A stretch of 64,000 bases of DNA from Bromus sterilis (GCA_950022295.1 OX465597.1:379347016-379411015), one strand, 5' to 3'; shown: positions 1-11,258, numbered from the stretch's first letter. Translations and numbers: made by a program. The notes: generated by a model not told the origin, from the sequence alone.

Positions 1-81
1 GGGAAATTGCTGCTGTCCTAAAAACCTCTGCGCTTGGAGGCCCAACATAGTCTACAAGAATAGAAGCGTGCGTAGACATCA
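1..81 (+). repeat. 3' tail of the 5' LTR of element A
   Basis: It matches 5285-5365 with one substitution in 81 bases and ends in GACATCA, the same end shown by the solo LTR at 30234-31690, whose borders are fixed by target duplications. Confidence 0.9.
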
Positions 82-90
82 AGCTATTTC

Positions 91-108
91 TGGCTCCGTT
101 GCCGGGGA
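91..108 (+). other. Primer-binding site of element A
   Basis: TGGCTCCGTTGCCGGGGA lies 9 bases after the LTR end. It resembles the TGGCGCC-GCCGGGGA site used by many cereal Gypsy elements, complementary to the 3' end of tRNA-Asp, with one G-to-T change in the core. The tRNA assignment is from family knowledge. Confidence 0.7.
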
Positions 109-188
109 AGTAAGGCTTGAAGGTATATCTTTAGATCTTGCAATTAAACCTTTTCGTTTCTTGTTTTTATTTTCACTAGTTAGGCTTT

Positions 189-880
189 ATGGAAAACAAC
201 AAAAATATTATGAGAGAGCTTTATGAGCTCTACCTTGAGTTGGAACATGAAGTGTTTGAAGAGAAAATCAAAAAGCCTATGGAGCTTGATTATTTGCACA
301 ACACTCATGTTAGTAGCAATGTTACTAGTATGTCTTCTTTGAATACCTTTGATGCTAATGATATGCAAAGTTATAAGCTTGGGGATGCTACGTTTTATGA
401 AGATGATCTTTTTAGCCCCCAAGTTTTGATGAGGAAATTTATTTTGATGATACTTTGCCTCCTATCTATGATGATTATTGTGATGACACTTATGCTATAA
501 AGAATAAATGTTTGGAAGTGTATCATGATAAGAATGATTCATGTGATAGCTATTTTCTTGAGTTTGCCCCCACTGCTACTAATGAGAAGGATTTTGCTTA
601 TGTGGAGAGTAACAAAATTTCTATACTTGTGGATCATGATAAGAATTTTTTATGTGATACTTATATTGTTGAGTTTATTCATGATCCCACTGAAAATTAT
701 TATGAGAGGGGAACATATGCTTATAGATATTTCAATAATATCAAGTTCCCTCTCTTTATGTTGAAGGTTTTGAAGTTGCACTTATTTTGGCTACCTATGC
801 TAATCTCTTTATGCTTCAATGAGTTATTTCTCTACAAGATCCCTTTTCATAGGAAGCATGTTAGACTTAAATGTGTTTGA
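189..880 (+). pseudogene. Family-specific retrotransposon protein of element A (frameshifted)
   Basis: An ATG at 189 opens a 103-codon frame. The reading continues in another frame to a stop at 878-880; the shift falls in the run of C at 416-420. The C-terminal half (a CD-S/T-Y motif, a TENYYERG-like motif, then a PLFMLKVLKL-type hydrophobic stretch and a HRK-VR-KCV end) matches the longer protein of element C at 47771-48946. I recognise no named domain. It may be a divergent gag-like or accessory protein of this non-autonomous Gypsy group. It is broken here and unlikely to be made in full. Confidence 0.6.
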
Positions 881-3779
881 TATTTGTTTCTTGATGCTCT
901 CTTTTGTTCTTCAACTCTTATTCGTACGAGAGCATCACTAAAATCTTAAGCCTAGCTAATGGCTTTAAAGAAGCGCTTTCGGGAGGCAGCCCGCAACGAA
1001 TTTAGGATTTCCTTTTTGTTTTTCGTATATTTTTAGTGGTCTTGATGATTGTTACTACTATAGCAACATCGTTGTATCTTTACTTTTCAAGCTTTGTGCC
1101 AATTATAGCCTCATATGACAAGGGAAGTGAAAGTTGTGATATGCTGTCCAGAAAATAGATTCTGTCCTCGTGACGGGAAAAATCATAGAAAAACTCCAGT
1201 TAATCTTTTTGAGCTGAATTGTTTACACAGCGTGCTCTATACAATCACGGAACTTTCGTATGTTCTGAGTTTTTTGATTTGAGTTGCAGAAGTATCACTA
1301 AAAAATTCTTTACTACCTGATGTTCTGATTTTCACAGATTCTGCCACGTTTTGTCTCTCCTAACTTTTGCAAACCTTAAGCTTGCTTTTTCTTTGCAATT
1401 TTTTTTGTCAATCTTGAGAAACAGTAGCTCTTCAAGAATATCTTTATATCCAGTGGGGAAAAATTATTTATTAAGGGTACTAACTTCTCTATTCAGCTTA
1501 TGATGAGTTGTGTATGAAGGGAGTTTTCAAGTGTGCGATGGAAGATGATGAAAGAAGATTCGGGAGTGTCAAGCTCTCAAGCTTGGGGATGCCCCCATGC
1601 ATCCCCGATAAATATTCAAGGAGACTCAAGCGTCTAAGCTTGGGGATGCCCCCGTGCATCCCCTTCTCCATCAACAATCATCAGTTCGTCCTTCGTCTCA
1701 CTATATTTTTATCACTTCATGCGTTATGTGCTATGCTTGGAGCGTCTCGCTCTTAGGTTTTATTTTTAGTTTTCTTTAGCTTTGCTTGTTGTTCATAACA
1801 AGTTAGACCCCGTCTTACTTTGCGTGGGAGAGAAACGTGCTCCACTTTCAAAATCTAGAACATATCATAGAATTTTGCATGCCTATCTTTCTCTGTTGTG
1901 TGTTCTTTACCTTTTCATAGCTACTGCCATGTTTAGTTTTAGCTTTAGTTTGGCTTTAGCAAGAGCCTTGGCTTTTGTTTAGTTTGTTGCTGGAACTCTC
2001 TTTAGTTTTCATGTTTATCTTGTTAAGAGAGTTGGTTGTTGCACTGAGTTGTGTCTTGTCTTGAAAGTAGGTAATTGAGGTTGCTATTTAATTTTAATAG
2101 TAACTTGCAATAGTTTTGAGGTATTGATGTGAGTAATGTATGAACTTTTGGTGTCAAGAGCTCTAGCCTATTAGTGATAGGTGTCGTATTTTGGGCAATC
2201 CGTGTTTATTTTCAAAACCTACAAAACTAGTTGAGAACTCTAGCTACTAGATGGATCACTACTCTTCTGAGGGGTCGGATATTAGAGTACACTCACGTAC
2301 CATGAGTCGAGGATGCGCAAGGATAACCAAACCCCCATACACTCCTCCTCGGGGTACTTGTCTCTTTGTGAACCTCCTTACTAGATTGAGAGTTACCGAT
2401 AATAAGTCTATGAGTTCTTCGGACTAATGTAAGTATTGAAAGTTGACACTTCCACCTCCTCATATTTGCTAGCCTCTCCTGTGCCGTGCATTGCTTTCTT
2501 CTCACTCCGAGAGTTGGCGTCCACCTTCGCCGGTACATCCAAACCCTTAGCATGATACGATCTGTCATCATAAACCTCCTTATATCTTTCCTCAAAACAG
2601 CCACCATACATGCCTATCAAGGAATTTCCACAGCCTTTCCGAGATATATTGCCATGCAACATCCACCTCTTCATGACTTGATCTTTATGTCATACATGTT
2701 CCTGCTACACTGGCAGCGACATACATTGCATACATCATGATAGCTACATCTTCTTTATGTTTTGAGTACCTTGTAAAGTGTGAAAGATCTTCTATACTCT
2801 CTTGTAAATTAGAGTGTTGCCCTTCAGTGAGTAAAAGATCCCGAAGTGGACAAATCAAAAGATCCCAAAGAGGACAAATGAGAGTTAAATAGAAAGAGCC
2901 ATTGATGCCACCAAAAAATACAAAAAAATAGAAAAAATAGAAAAAGAAAATGAAAAGAGAGAAAGGGGCAACACTACTATCCTTTTGAAAGATCGACACT
3001 AGTACTCCCTCTTATCCTTGTACTCCATAGAGATGATCATACATGCATATAGCTATGTGGGGACCTTCACACTATAGAACTTGGCTTGTATATTCCAATG
3101 ATGAGCCTCCTCAAATGAGCTCTAGGTCTTCTTGAGCAAGAAAGTTGGATGCACCACCAATAGTTTCATTGGAGAGCTTACCTTAGCTCATATGTGCATC
3201 CGTTGCATGGCAATCCCTACTCCTCACATCATATCTATCATTTGGCTTTCTCTCACCTATGATTGTCCTCATTGATGTGAGCCTTTCACACCATTTTTGT
3301 CTTCCTCCTCCACCTTTTCTCTCTTTGCCATCCTAAGTGTCAGCTTTCTGGCTTACGCTCATCCATTGCATGAGTGCTCAAAATGTCGAAAAGGAGTGGA
3401 TCATTTTGACTTGTACCTGGCTAGTGGTCTGGGGATGAGTCAAGATAAGATTCGAAAGAAGACCAAGTGTGAAACTTTAGTAGATTGAGTGGTCAACACA
3501 AAAATATTTTTTCTCGTATATCCCTATCCCCTTTCTTGCACGCAAACACCATTTGGAGACATTCGAGTCACGGACAGCGAGAGCTCTTGCACCTTTATGT
3601 TCTTATGTTGCTTGTTTAAATGCTAATATAGACTCTTGCCTGTTATGACTTGAATTGAATTACATGCCTTGATTGCTTGACTTAAGAGTTCTTATATGGT
3701 TGGTAGCATGTCACCACAGAAATTATGCTTGTTATCATTTATCTACTCGAGGACGAGCAGGAATTAAGCTTGGGGATGT
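881..3779 (+). other. Non-coding internal region of element A
   Basis: About 2.9 kb without a supported gene. It is shared with elements B (reverse) and C. Two copies of a motif built on CTTGGGGATGCCCCC-TGCATCCCC lie near 1590 and 1640. The region ends in the purine-rich stretch AAGCTTGGGGATG just before the 3' LTR, the likely polypurine tract. Short reading frames here are chance frames. Confidence 0.6.
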
Positions 3780-5365
3780 TGATACGTCCCAAACGTATCT
3801 ATAATTTCTGCTTGCTCCATGCATGTTTTGTGTGATATTGCTATGTTTTTTATATACTTTCATATATCTTTATAACATATTTTGGAACTAACCTATTAAT
3901 GGTTGCAAGAGTGCACAAGTTCTTGTTTTTCTACTTTATGTGTAGGAATTACTTGGATAAAGGAAAGATCACAAAAGGAAGCCTTGTAAAAGTTGGACTC
4001 TAACTTTCCCGAAATCTGTCCCCACCAGACAGGTTTTAAAGATCGCCTCGGAAACGCTAGAAGACGGCCTCAAACGGAAAAACTTAAAACTACAAAGTTG
4101 TAGGGAATTTTGTTCCGGTGGATTTACAAATAAAATTCGGCCCAATCGGAGTTCGGATACTTCCAAAAACCCCGAAATACAGAATACGTAATCTGGATGA
4201 CAGGAATCCGAGAGTCTATATAAAGAGAGGAAACCTAGATCAAAGGCACCACGAAATTTCCTCCCCCTTGGCAGTCGTCTTGAGGGGGATATCAATTTCC
4301 ACAGCAGCACCATCTCTTAGGAAGAAGAAGGGGCCAAGGGCCGCTGCCCCCAAGGGTCGTGGCCGTGGCCGTGGGCGCCGCCGCTGTCGCCGTCTCCTTC
4401 ATCTCTTTCAGACTGCACCTCTCCATCAACAACTCTCTCTCTCTCTCACCATGTTCTTGTGTGAGTAGTTCCCCTCGGGGCTAAGGCTTGTATCTCTATC
4501 TATGTGGTTTCTCTCTCTCTCCCATGATGTGATCTTCATTGTGATCATAGGCTATGTTAATCTAGGATGATCCCATGATATTTCCCCTTCCTCTATGTAT
4601 TGGATTGATGTACTCAATTGATATTATCTAGTATAATCCCCGAGACCATGGTGACAACGGTCTATTGGACATTGGTTAGAAGAATATTTTCATGAGTGAT
4701 TTCCTCTTTTGTGTGTGGATTGAAGATTGAGAGTCTCTTGGTGCTTGTCTTTGACTATCCTTGAGATATGTTGTGGAGATTGTGGTACTCTCTTTGGATG
4801 GCCGCGGTGACATTGGTAAATCCATAGATTGAGAACTACGAACTTTGAGGTGTGCTTTTGTAGCCCTACATAATTCTCGTCCTCTCTTAACCACAAAGGA
4901 ATGACCTCCGAGTGCGTCCTCATTGCATGTTTTATGGGAAATATCATGTGATTAGACTATGTTAATGTTGTTGAGAGTTGCCACTAGTGAAAGTATGAAG
5001 CCTAGGCCTTGTTTCCATCATTGTTACACCGTTTGCACTCACTTTTGTTACTTGTTTCTTTGCTGCACTTTTTATTACAGATTTATATTACTTCGTTTTA
5101 TCACACCTATCACCCATATTTTACCATCTCTTCGCCGAACTAGTGCACCTATACAACTCCTAGTTGCATTAGGTGTGTTGGGGACACAAGAGACTTCTTG
5201 TATCTTAATTGCAGGGTTGCTTGAGAGAGAACATCTTCAACCTCTACTTCCCTGAGTTCAATAAACCTTAGGTCATCCACTTGAGGGAAATTGCTGCTGT
5301 CCTACAAACCTCTGCGCTTGGAGGCCCAACATAGTCTACAAGAATAGAAGCGTGCGTAGACATCA
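3780..5365 (+). repeat. 3' LTR of element A
   Basis: It starts TGATACGTCCC and ends AGACATCA, 1586 bp. The borders follow those of the solo LTR 30234-31690. The last 830 bp or so are close to that solo LTR, while most of the first half is unrelated to it apart from about 70 bases at the start. DNA after the end (CCTTTTC) is coding sequence of element D. Confidence 0.9.
4217..4223 (+). promoter_or_regulatory. TATA box in LTR of element A
   Basis: TATATAA in the context AGTCTATATAAAGAGAGG in the U3 part of the LTR, followed by a pyrimidine-rich leader. It is the best candidate for the retroelement promoter. Confidence 0.5.
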
Positions 5366-5722
5366 CCTTTTCAACAGCAACCCCCCCCCCCCCCCCGAGG
5401 GGTTAGCCTCTCGGCCACCAAGCGTGACAAGTTTCTTTTTCTTCATAGGCGCAATCTTCCCAGAACTGAGGCTTAAGGGTGGAAGTTTCCCGCTGCCCTC
5501 TTCGCTACTCGGAGTATGAGCCCTCTTGCGTGTCCGAGTAAGCCCCTCCCGAGCCGACTTGCGGTCCTGGTTGCTCTTGGAACGTTGCTCGGACGGCGCC
5601 TGAGCCCGGGCCACCTCGTATTCCAACTCCTCCCCCGCTTCTACTGCGATCCCTGCACCAGCAGTACTATCCTCATCCTCCTCAGCAGGATGTTGCGGAG
5701 CCAGAGGAATAGGAGAGTGCAA
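5366..5722 (-). pseudogene. Second exon of antisense gene of element D, interrupted by element A
   Basis: On the minus strand an acceptor CTCTCAG at about 5723 opens a frame of about 119 codons rich in Glu, Ala, Ser and Arg, with acidic and basic clusters and a Lys-rich stretch near the C-terminal side. A run of 16 C on plus (5381-5396) codes for glycines. The exon runs into the LTR of element A, so the gene is cut. The position after the 5881-6672 exon and the low-complexity charged composition parallel exon 2 of the antisense gene in element E (41552-42060). Confidence 0.55.
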
Positions 5723-5880
5723 CTGAGAGCAATCCTAGCAAAAAATCGAGAAATCCGAGTTAGACCTAACAAACGATACACACTCAAGACACACATGGCG
5801 CGGGACAGCATACCAAGGTCGGAGGATTCTCGATGCTGAGGGGCCTCACTCGGCCAGTCGACTGAAGACCATGGGTCACG

Positions 5881-6672
5881 CTAGTTATCATCTTCATCTG
5901 GAGCTCGAATTCCTCCAGGGTCATCCTGCAACCCGGAGTACGCCCACATCCCCCGAGCCCTGGATTGAAGAGGTTGAATCTTCCGAATCACGAAGGTTGC
6001 TATCAAATCCATGGCATCCAAGCCATTCTTCTTCAGCCTAATGACTTCACGCATCAAGGGGAGCACCTGCTCCTTCTCAGCATTAGTGAGTCGAGGATTC
6101 CAGCCCTGGGAGGAAGTTAGTCTGACGTCCGAGTAGGGAGGCAAGGTACGCACTCCTGGCCCCTCAGCCACCTTGCAATAAAACCAACTGTTTTGCCAAT
6201 TCTTAACAGAATCCGACAGACTAGAAGAAAAATACTGCACCCCTTGCTTCCTAGCCAAGAACAAACCGCCGCACAAGTGAATGAACTCCATGCCACCACC
6301 CTCCCCAGACTTCTTCGCCTTTTGAGGCTTAATGGCATATATGCTACGGAAAAGGTGCCAGTGAGGCTCTATGCCTAAGAATCCCTCACAGAGGGTGAAG
6401 AAGCTAGAGAGGAGAGTCACAGCGTTGGGGGCAATATGATGGAGCTGAGCACCTGTAAAGGCCAAGAAATCCAAGAAGAAGGGATGCGGAGGAAGAGGAA
6501 ACCCACGGTCCACATGCGAAAGCAAAAGGACCCTCTCACCGTCCCGTGGAGCGGGCTCGTCTTCCCCAGCCGCAGGAAGGCGACAACCCTCGCGGGGAAC
6601 CAGGCCAGCATCCTGGTACCCCAGCAGCATGTCCTCCGTCACGACTAACGGAAGCCATTCCCCTGCAGACAT
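5881..6672 (-). CDS. First exon of antisense gene of element D, putative gypsy-type transposon domain (PF04195-like)
   Basis: A 263-residue frame starts with MSAGEW. It has the pattern of the family annotated as putative gypsy type transposon (PF04195): a GERVLLLSHVDRGFPLPPHPFF block, then a TLCEGFLGIEPHWHLF block, then a VKNWQNSWFYCK block near residue 165. The exon-1 product of element E (42140-43078) shows the same blocks, for example GERVVFVAHFERDFGLP, TLCEGYLGIRPSIGLW and VKDWQTTFFYVR. The function is unknown. It is carried antisense to the retroelement and has its own TATA box upstream on minus. The frame is intact here, though the gene is truncated downstream by element A. Confidence 0.7.
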   Translation of the reverse strand: MSAGEWLPLVVTEDMLLGYQDAGLVPREGCRLPAAGEDEPAPRDGERVLLLSHVDRGFPLPPHPFFLDFLAFTGAQLHHIAPNAVTLLSSFFTLCEGFLGIEPHWHLFRSIYAIKPQKAKKSGEGGGMEFIHLCGGLFLARKQGVQYFSSSLSDSVKNWQNSWFYCKVAEGPGVRTLPPYSDVRLTSSQGWNPRLTNAEKEQVLPLMREVIRLKKNGLDAMDLIATFVIRKIQPLQSRARGMWAYSGLQDDPGGIRAPDEDDN

Positions 6673-6859
6673 GGTCTCGGCGGCGGCAAAAGGGCAGCGC
6701 GAGTGACGGCCTCCCAGGATGGAGCACGGACGGCCGGCGAAGGTTTCCCGGCGGCGAAATCAAGTGAGCGAGAAAGAGGTGGAGCGAGAGAGAGAGAAGT
6801 GAGAGCGGCTGCGTGGGGGAAAGTGAGTGGATCTGCTCCAACCCGAAAGGAGGGAGCGG

Positions 6860-6866
6860 TTTTATA
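6860..6866 (-). promoter_or_regulatory. TATA box of the antisense gene of element D
   Basis: On minus, CTATAAAACCGCTCC lies about 190 bases upstream of the ATG at 6672, followed by a CT-rich leader (CTTCTCTCTCTCTCG). This is a plausible core promoter for the antisense transcript. Similar ATAAAACCGC motifs occur on the plus strand near 6935 and 6997. Confidence 0.45.
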
Positions 6867-7216
6867 GCTCGAGGAGGCAACTGCCACGCGTCAGATCCAC
6901 ACCCCATTATGGGCCTGCCGGTTGCCCTCCCCATAAAACCGCTCCACTTCCCCATAATACCTCCCATTTCCCCACGGGCGGTTAATTATTATCCTATAAA
7001 ACCGCCGCGGGAATCGAGGAGACAGGCCAACAGTGCGCCCACTCGTCTGGGAAAAGAAGATTCTCTGACAAGGCAAGATCCTTTCTAAAGAACCGAATCT
7101 GATTTTGATTCGAAGCTCGAAACCACTTCAACTACTCGGAAGACACGAAGCATAACATACACCGACAAAAACTCTCCGAGTACGCCATCACTCGGAAGAA
7201 ATCACTAAGCTCCCAA

Positions 7217-7816
7217 TCATTTTTTCTCTTTGGGATCTTTTAAATTTGTCCTCTTTGGGATCTTTTCCTCACTTAAGGGCAACACTCTATTTTACAAGAA
7301 GTATAGAAGATCTTCACACTTTACAAGGTACTGAACATAAAGAAGATGTAGCTATCTTGATGTATGCAAATGTATTCCTCTTCCAGTGTAGCAAGAACAT
7401 GTATGACATGAAGATCAAGTCATGAAGAGGTGGAAGTTGCATGGAAATATATCTCGAAAAGGCTATGGAAATGCCTTGATAGGTAGGTATGGTGGCTATT
7501 TTGAGGAAAGATATAAGGAGGTTTATGATGGAAGAGAGTATCATGCCAAGGGTTTGGATGCACCGGAGAGGTGGACGCCAACTCTCAGAGTGAGAAGAGG
7601 GCAATGCATGGTACCGAAGAGGCTAGCAAATATGAGGAGGTGGAAGTGTCAACTTTCAATACTTACATTAGTCCGAAGAACTCTTGCACTTATTATCGGT
7701 AACTCTCAATCTAATAAGGAGGTTCACAAAGACACAAGTACCCCGAGGAGGAGTGTATGGGGGTTTGGTTATCCTTGCGCATCCTCGAATCATGGTATGC
7801 GAGTGTACTCTAATAT
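7217..7816 (+). repeat. 600-bp segment copied from element B (matches 16900-17499)
   Basis: Base-by-base comparison gives 599 identities in 600, no gaps, constant offset 9683, with one A/G difference at 7587/17270. The sequence is part of the non-coding internal region of the A/B/C element family, yet here it is flanked on both sides by element D and has no LTR, primer site or clear target duplication. The versions in A and C are far more diverged. Confidence 0.95.
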
Positions 7817-8282
7817 AACAAAGAGAACCAGTTGGGGCTTTCCGCAAAACGAAAAATCTTACACCCGACTACTCGAGAAAAAATCCGAGTAATTAACTCG
7901 CTGGTGGCCCGTCTCTGACGTAGAATGTCAAGTCACCAGTAAGACCCAGCACAGGGGGTAAAGGATCAATATCCCACGTGGCATGGCCTAGGACTCGTTA
8001 TGATGCCCTAGGACATTGAACTTTACAAATTTGGTTCATATGGAGTTTAAGGCCTTTTACTCCGAGACACGCCTTTTGAGGCCTCAGTCCACCTCTTCCG
8101 AGAGACGTTTGAGTGTCGCAAAAATTTTCCGCTAACCTTCCCAACCCACACTCGAGGGAAAATTTCAAACATCAATAAAGCCATTTCGGGCCTCTTACTG
8201 AGTTTAATCTTCGCATACCTCAGAAAATCTGACAAATTTCACTTGCCTCAATTACGAGCACCCGAAAGCGCTTGGGGGCTAC

Positions 8283-8899
8283 TGTCGTGGTAACACTAAA
8301 GGCATACCCCTAGGCAAGGGAAACCAAGGGATACCCTTAAGCCCTTGGTTCTCCAAAAACACCCAACAAAATAAGATCAGTAAAAAACATGGAGCATTAA
8401 CGATCTCCGAGTAACAAGTTACTCGGAGATCAGAAACCACTTCCGAGTACGCAGCTACTCGGAAGAGCAGTAAGATCCGAGTAGATCAGCACTTGGAAGA
8501 GATCGGCGAGACATTCTTTACTCAGAAGACGGGAACGCAACGGACATGAAGCATTCAAGGCTGCGGGCGTTTCTCCTCCTTTATTAGTAGTAATGGGCAG
8601 ACCGTTTCTTGTATTTAGTACGCATTTAATCATGTAATTAAGACACATTTAAGCCGGGGCATTAAGGGGGCAGGGGCGCACTCTATATAAGCCCCCCCTC
8701 CTCCAGTTTGGGCACACGCAACTCTAATCCTCATACTTTTGAGCAAAAACACCCCAGTAAGCCTGGGACAGGACTAAGATTTTTATCTCCAAGGAGAGGC
8801 CTAACCTGTATAATTCTCCTTGCGTCAACCACTCTACGTACAGATTCATTTAGCTCCTATTACACCCCTATATCTATTGTCAGGATTATATCCCCGACA
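8283..8899 (+). repeat. 3' LTR of element D
   Basis: It starts TGTCGTGG right after the polypurine tract GCTTGGGGGCTAC and ends CCCCGACA; 617 bp with TG and CA ends. TATATAA at 8684-8690 sits in a GC-rich core promoter. Several ACTCGGA / TCCGAGT inverted motifs lie in U3. Confidence 0.8.
8684..8690 (+). promoter_or_regulatory. TATA box in LTR of element D
   Basis: TATATAA within CACTCTATATAAGCCCC, a classical plant TATA context, about 215 bases before the LTR end. Confidence 0.6.
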
Positions 8900-9340
8900 C
8901 TTATCCTATGGGTCTTCTGTATTGCGCAACACATCCTCTTACATTTTTTGTCTTTCTACATTGTCTTATCAATTTTCATCACTTTTAATTTGCTTTCTTA
9001 TTTATTTATTTATTTTCGAAATACATGTTGACCTTTTATAATGCACCTAAACTACACATTGAATATAACTGAAATACATGTTGAATATCCATTCGAATAC
9101 ATGTAGTTTATTTTTAAAGTGCACATTAAACATCTTTTAAATATAAGATGGATATTTTTAAACACACGTTGAATATATTTTCAGAAATGTCATGCATAGA
9201 AACTTCTAAACATTTGTTAAGAGTTAGGATATGATTTTAAATGTCTCAGGTATTCTCTTATATCTTATTAATTTATTTTCAAATTGAGTGAAGAAATTTT
9301 TTCATTTAATAATTACTTTTGAGGGAATTTCATTAAATAT
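8900..9340. other. AT-rich spacer with degenerate short repeats
   Basis: No gene seen. From about 9020 to 9190 a loose 25-30 base motif recurs (variants of ACATGTTGAATAT and ACACGTTGAATAT), as often seen in decayed cereal DNA transposons. I cannot assign a family. Confidence 0.4.
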
Positions 9341-9433
9341 AATTATAAACCCACATCAGGAGGAGACGTGGAGGTGCGGTGAGCCTGAACTCCGTCCGGA
9401 GCGCAGACGCTGCATGTTGTCTCGCACTCCCGG

Positions 9434-9850
9434 CATGGCCAAGCTGGAGGGGAAGTGGTCCGGGCGCGCGCTGATGGCCAAGGTGGAAGGTAGACGGCCA
9501 CCGGTGTCGCCGGAGGATGTAGTGGCGGCGGTGGTGAAGCAATGCGATGTAAACCGCCATGCCGTGAAAGGTGGAGGTTTGCGCGCCACCATTCGACTTC
9601 TTCGTGCGTTTTCGTGAGGCCGAGGACTGCACTCGCGTCCTTCATGCCAAACGCGCCCTCGTCGTCAACGACGAGAGGTTCGCGATGAGACGTTGTCATC
9701 GTGGGCATGAAGGGCGGGCATCAGAGCTGCCGCACCTGACCAAGCTGAGCTTCCAGAGCTTCCCATGGGAGGCGTGGGAGCCCCAAGCCGTGAACCAGTT
9801 CATCAATCGGCTTGGTGGGTGGCTCTTGGAGATGCTCAAGCCAGAGGACA
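9434..9850 (+). pseudogene. Decayed fragment of a DUF4283-like plant gene family
   Basis: Conceptual translation gives MAKLEGKWSGRALMAKVEG, then a VVKQCDV block in one frame. After one extra base near 9570 it continues in the next frame with FDFFVRFREAEDCTRVLH, HRGHEGRASELP and WEPQAVNQFINRLGG. This resembles a repeated grass protein family often labelled DUF4283 or zinc-knuckle like; the label is from memory of family patterns. The frame is lost after LKPEDT near 9850. There is no start in good context and no promoter, so it is a dead fragment. Confidence 0.55.
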
Positions 9851-10042
9851 CACAACTATCATTGTGTGTCACTACCACATGTATTATGTTGTTGTGGTAG
9901 GTTGTTAGGGAAAAGATCCCTCTTTGAGGTGTCACCGCGCTTCTTCGACATAACTCGCTCAACAAGAAGGTTCTCCACCTCGGGTTGGAAACACCGACAT
10001 TGGACGAACCGGAGGGAATCTTGTGAAAACACGAGCTTCTTC

Positions 10043-10593
10043 GACTTTTGTGAGATATTTGCATTATTCCAAGTTTGTTGTTTTTATGGTTACTAGGACA
10101 TAAATTAGGATGCAACGTGAAGGTTTTACATTTTTTTTGAATTGGTTAAGACGGTTTCAAAATGCGGTCGGGGAGAGGGGCATGACCGGTGATAGCTAGG
10201 GGTGGAATCTTGCAAAACCCTTGGTGTATCTCTGATTAAATGACTACTTATGTACCTAGAAATTATTTTTTGAAAAAATAAATAGAAAACTATCAAGCAC
10301 ATGTAGTTCAAATTTGACCCTGTTCCAGCTGAATCGATGGAAATTTGTCTTTTTCAGGAGAGGTGTATAAAAATCATTTAGCATGCAAATATTTGATCAA
10401 TTGTTAATGCAATATGGTATAGTATTATACAAAAATGGAGTGGTTAAAATTTACACCAAATATTTGGCAGCTTCTTCACAAAATAACCCTACTTTTGGCA
10501 CTCGGAAAATAAAAAAATGGATTTTTCATACAACGAAAATTAAAACTTCCTTTGGCAAACTTGTTGCCCACTCCAATGTGCACACTTTTGCAA
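10043..10593 (+). repeat. Direct repeat copy 1 (about 550 bp)
   Basis: It pairs with 10697-11258 in the same orientation. Both begin GACTTTTGTRAGAYATTTGC and share long blocks such as TTCCAAGTTTGTTG and GCACATGTAGTTCAAATTTG. Many small substitutions and indels separate them, so this is an old duplication. No protein is supported. Confidence 0.85.
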
Positions 10594-10696
10594 AAAATGA
10601 GATCATTTGGGAAAACTATCATTTGAAACTAGAACTAACATCGGTCATTCGGCTTGAAAACCATTAATCTTCATACTCGATAGCTCATTTTTAGAA

Positions 10697-11258
10697 GACT
10701 TTTGTAAGACATTTGCATTATTCCAAGTTTGTTGTTTTTTATGGTTACTAGGACATAAATTAGGATGCAATGCGAAGATGTTACATTTTTTTAATTTTTT
10801 TAAATTGTTTAAACCGGTTTCAAAATGCGGTCAAAACGGGGGAGGGGGCATGATCGGTGCTAGCTAGGGTCGGAATCTTGCAAAACTCTTGGTGTATCTA
10901 TTATTAAATTACTACTTATGTACCTATAAATGATTTTTAGAAAAAATAAAGAGCAAACTATCAAGCACATGTAGTTCAAATTTGACCCCGTTCCAGCTGA
11001 ATCGATGGAAATTTGTCTTTTTCAGAAGAGGTGTATAAAAAACATTTTACATGACACCTTTGGTCAATTGTTAATAAAACATGGTCTGATATTTTACAAA
11101 AATGAAGTGGTTCAATTTCACACCAAAAATTTGGTAGGTTCTTCACAAAAAACCCCGACTTTTGGCACTCAGAAAATAAAAAATGGATTTTTTGTGCAAA
11201 GAAAATGAAAACTTTCTTTGGAAAACTTGTTGTACATTCCAATATGCACATTTTTGAT
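10697..11258 (+). repeat. Direct repeat copy 2 (about 560 bp)
   Basis: Second copy of the block at 10043-10593, offset 654 bases at the left end. It ends in CCAATRTGCACA followed by an AT-rich run. It could be an internal repeat of a large DNA transposon, but I cannot name one. Confidence 0.85.

Larger units (their letters stand above)
1..5365 (+). mobile_element. Gypsy-like LTR retrotransposon A (5' end cut by window edge)
   Basis: The first 81 bases repeat the last 81 bases of the LTR at 3780-5365 with one difference, so the window opens in the tail of the 5' LTR. A primer-binding site follows, then a decayed coding block (189-880), about 2.9 kb of non-coding internal DNA and the 3' LTR. 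No protease, reverse transcriptase or integrase is recognisable, so the element looks non-autonomous. Copies of the same internal region occur in element B (minus strand) and element C. The element lies in the antisense gene of element D; the left duplication is outside the window, so the target duplication cannot be tested. Confidence 0.85.
5366..8899 (+). mobile_element. 3' part of Tat-like Gypsy element D
   Basis: The element ends in a typical polypurine tract (GCTTGGGGGCTAC) and an LTR at 8283-8899. Between A and the LTR lies an antisense gene whose first exon is related to the antisense gene of element E. Extra antisense genes between pol and the 3' LTR are known from Tat-lineage plant Gypsy elements. 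The gag-pol part and 5' LTR are left of the window. A 600-bp foreign segment (7217-7816) interrupts it. Confidence 0.75.

Noticed and set aside
1508..1756. An 80-82 codon frame with a repeated SLGMPPCIP motif is open in all three elements A, B (18012-18254, minus) and C (49477-49719).
   Set aside because: Comparing A with C by hand gave about nine amino-acid-changing and three silent differences, so there is no sign of purifying selection. The repeat comes from the duplicated CTTGGGGATGCCCCC DNA motif. Probably chance.
5366..5370. CCTTT as the target duplication of element A.
   Set aside because: The left flank of A is outside the window, so it cannot be tested.
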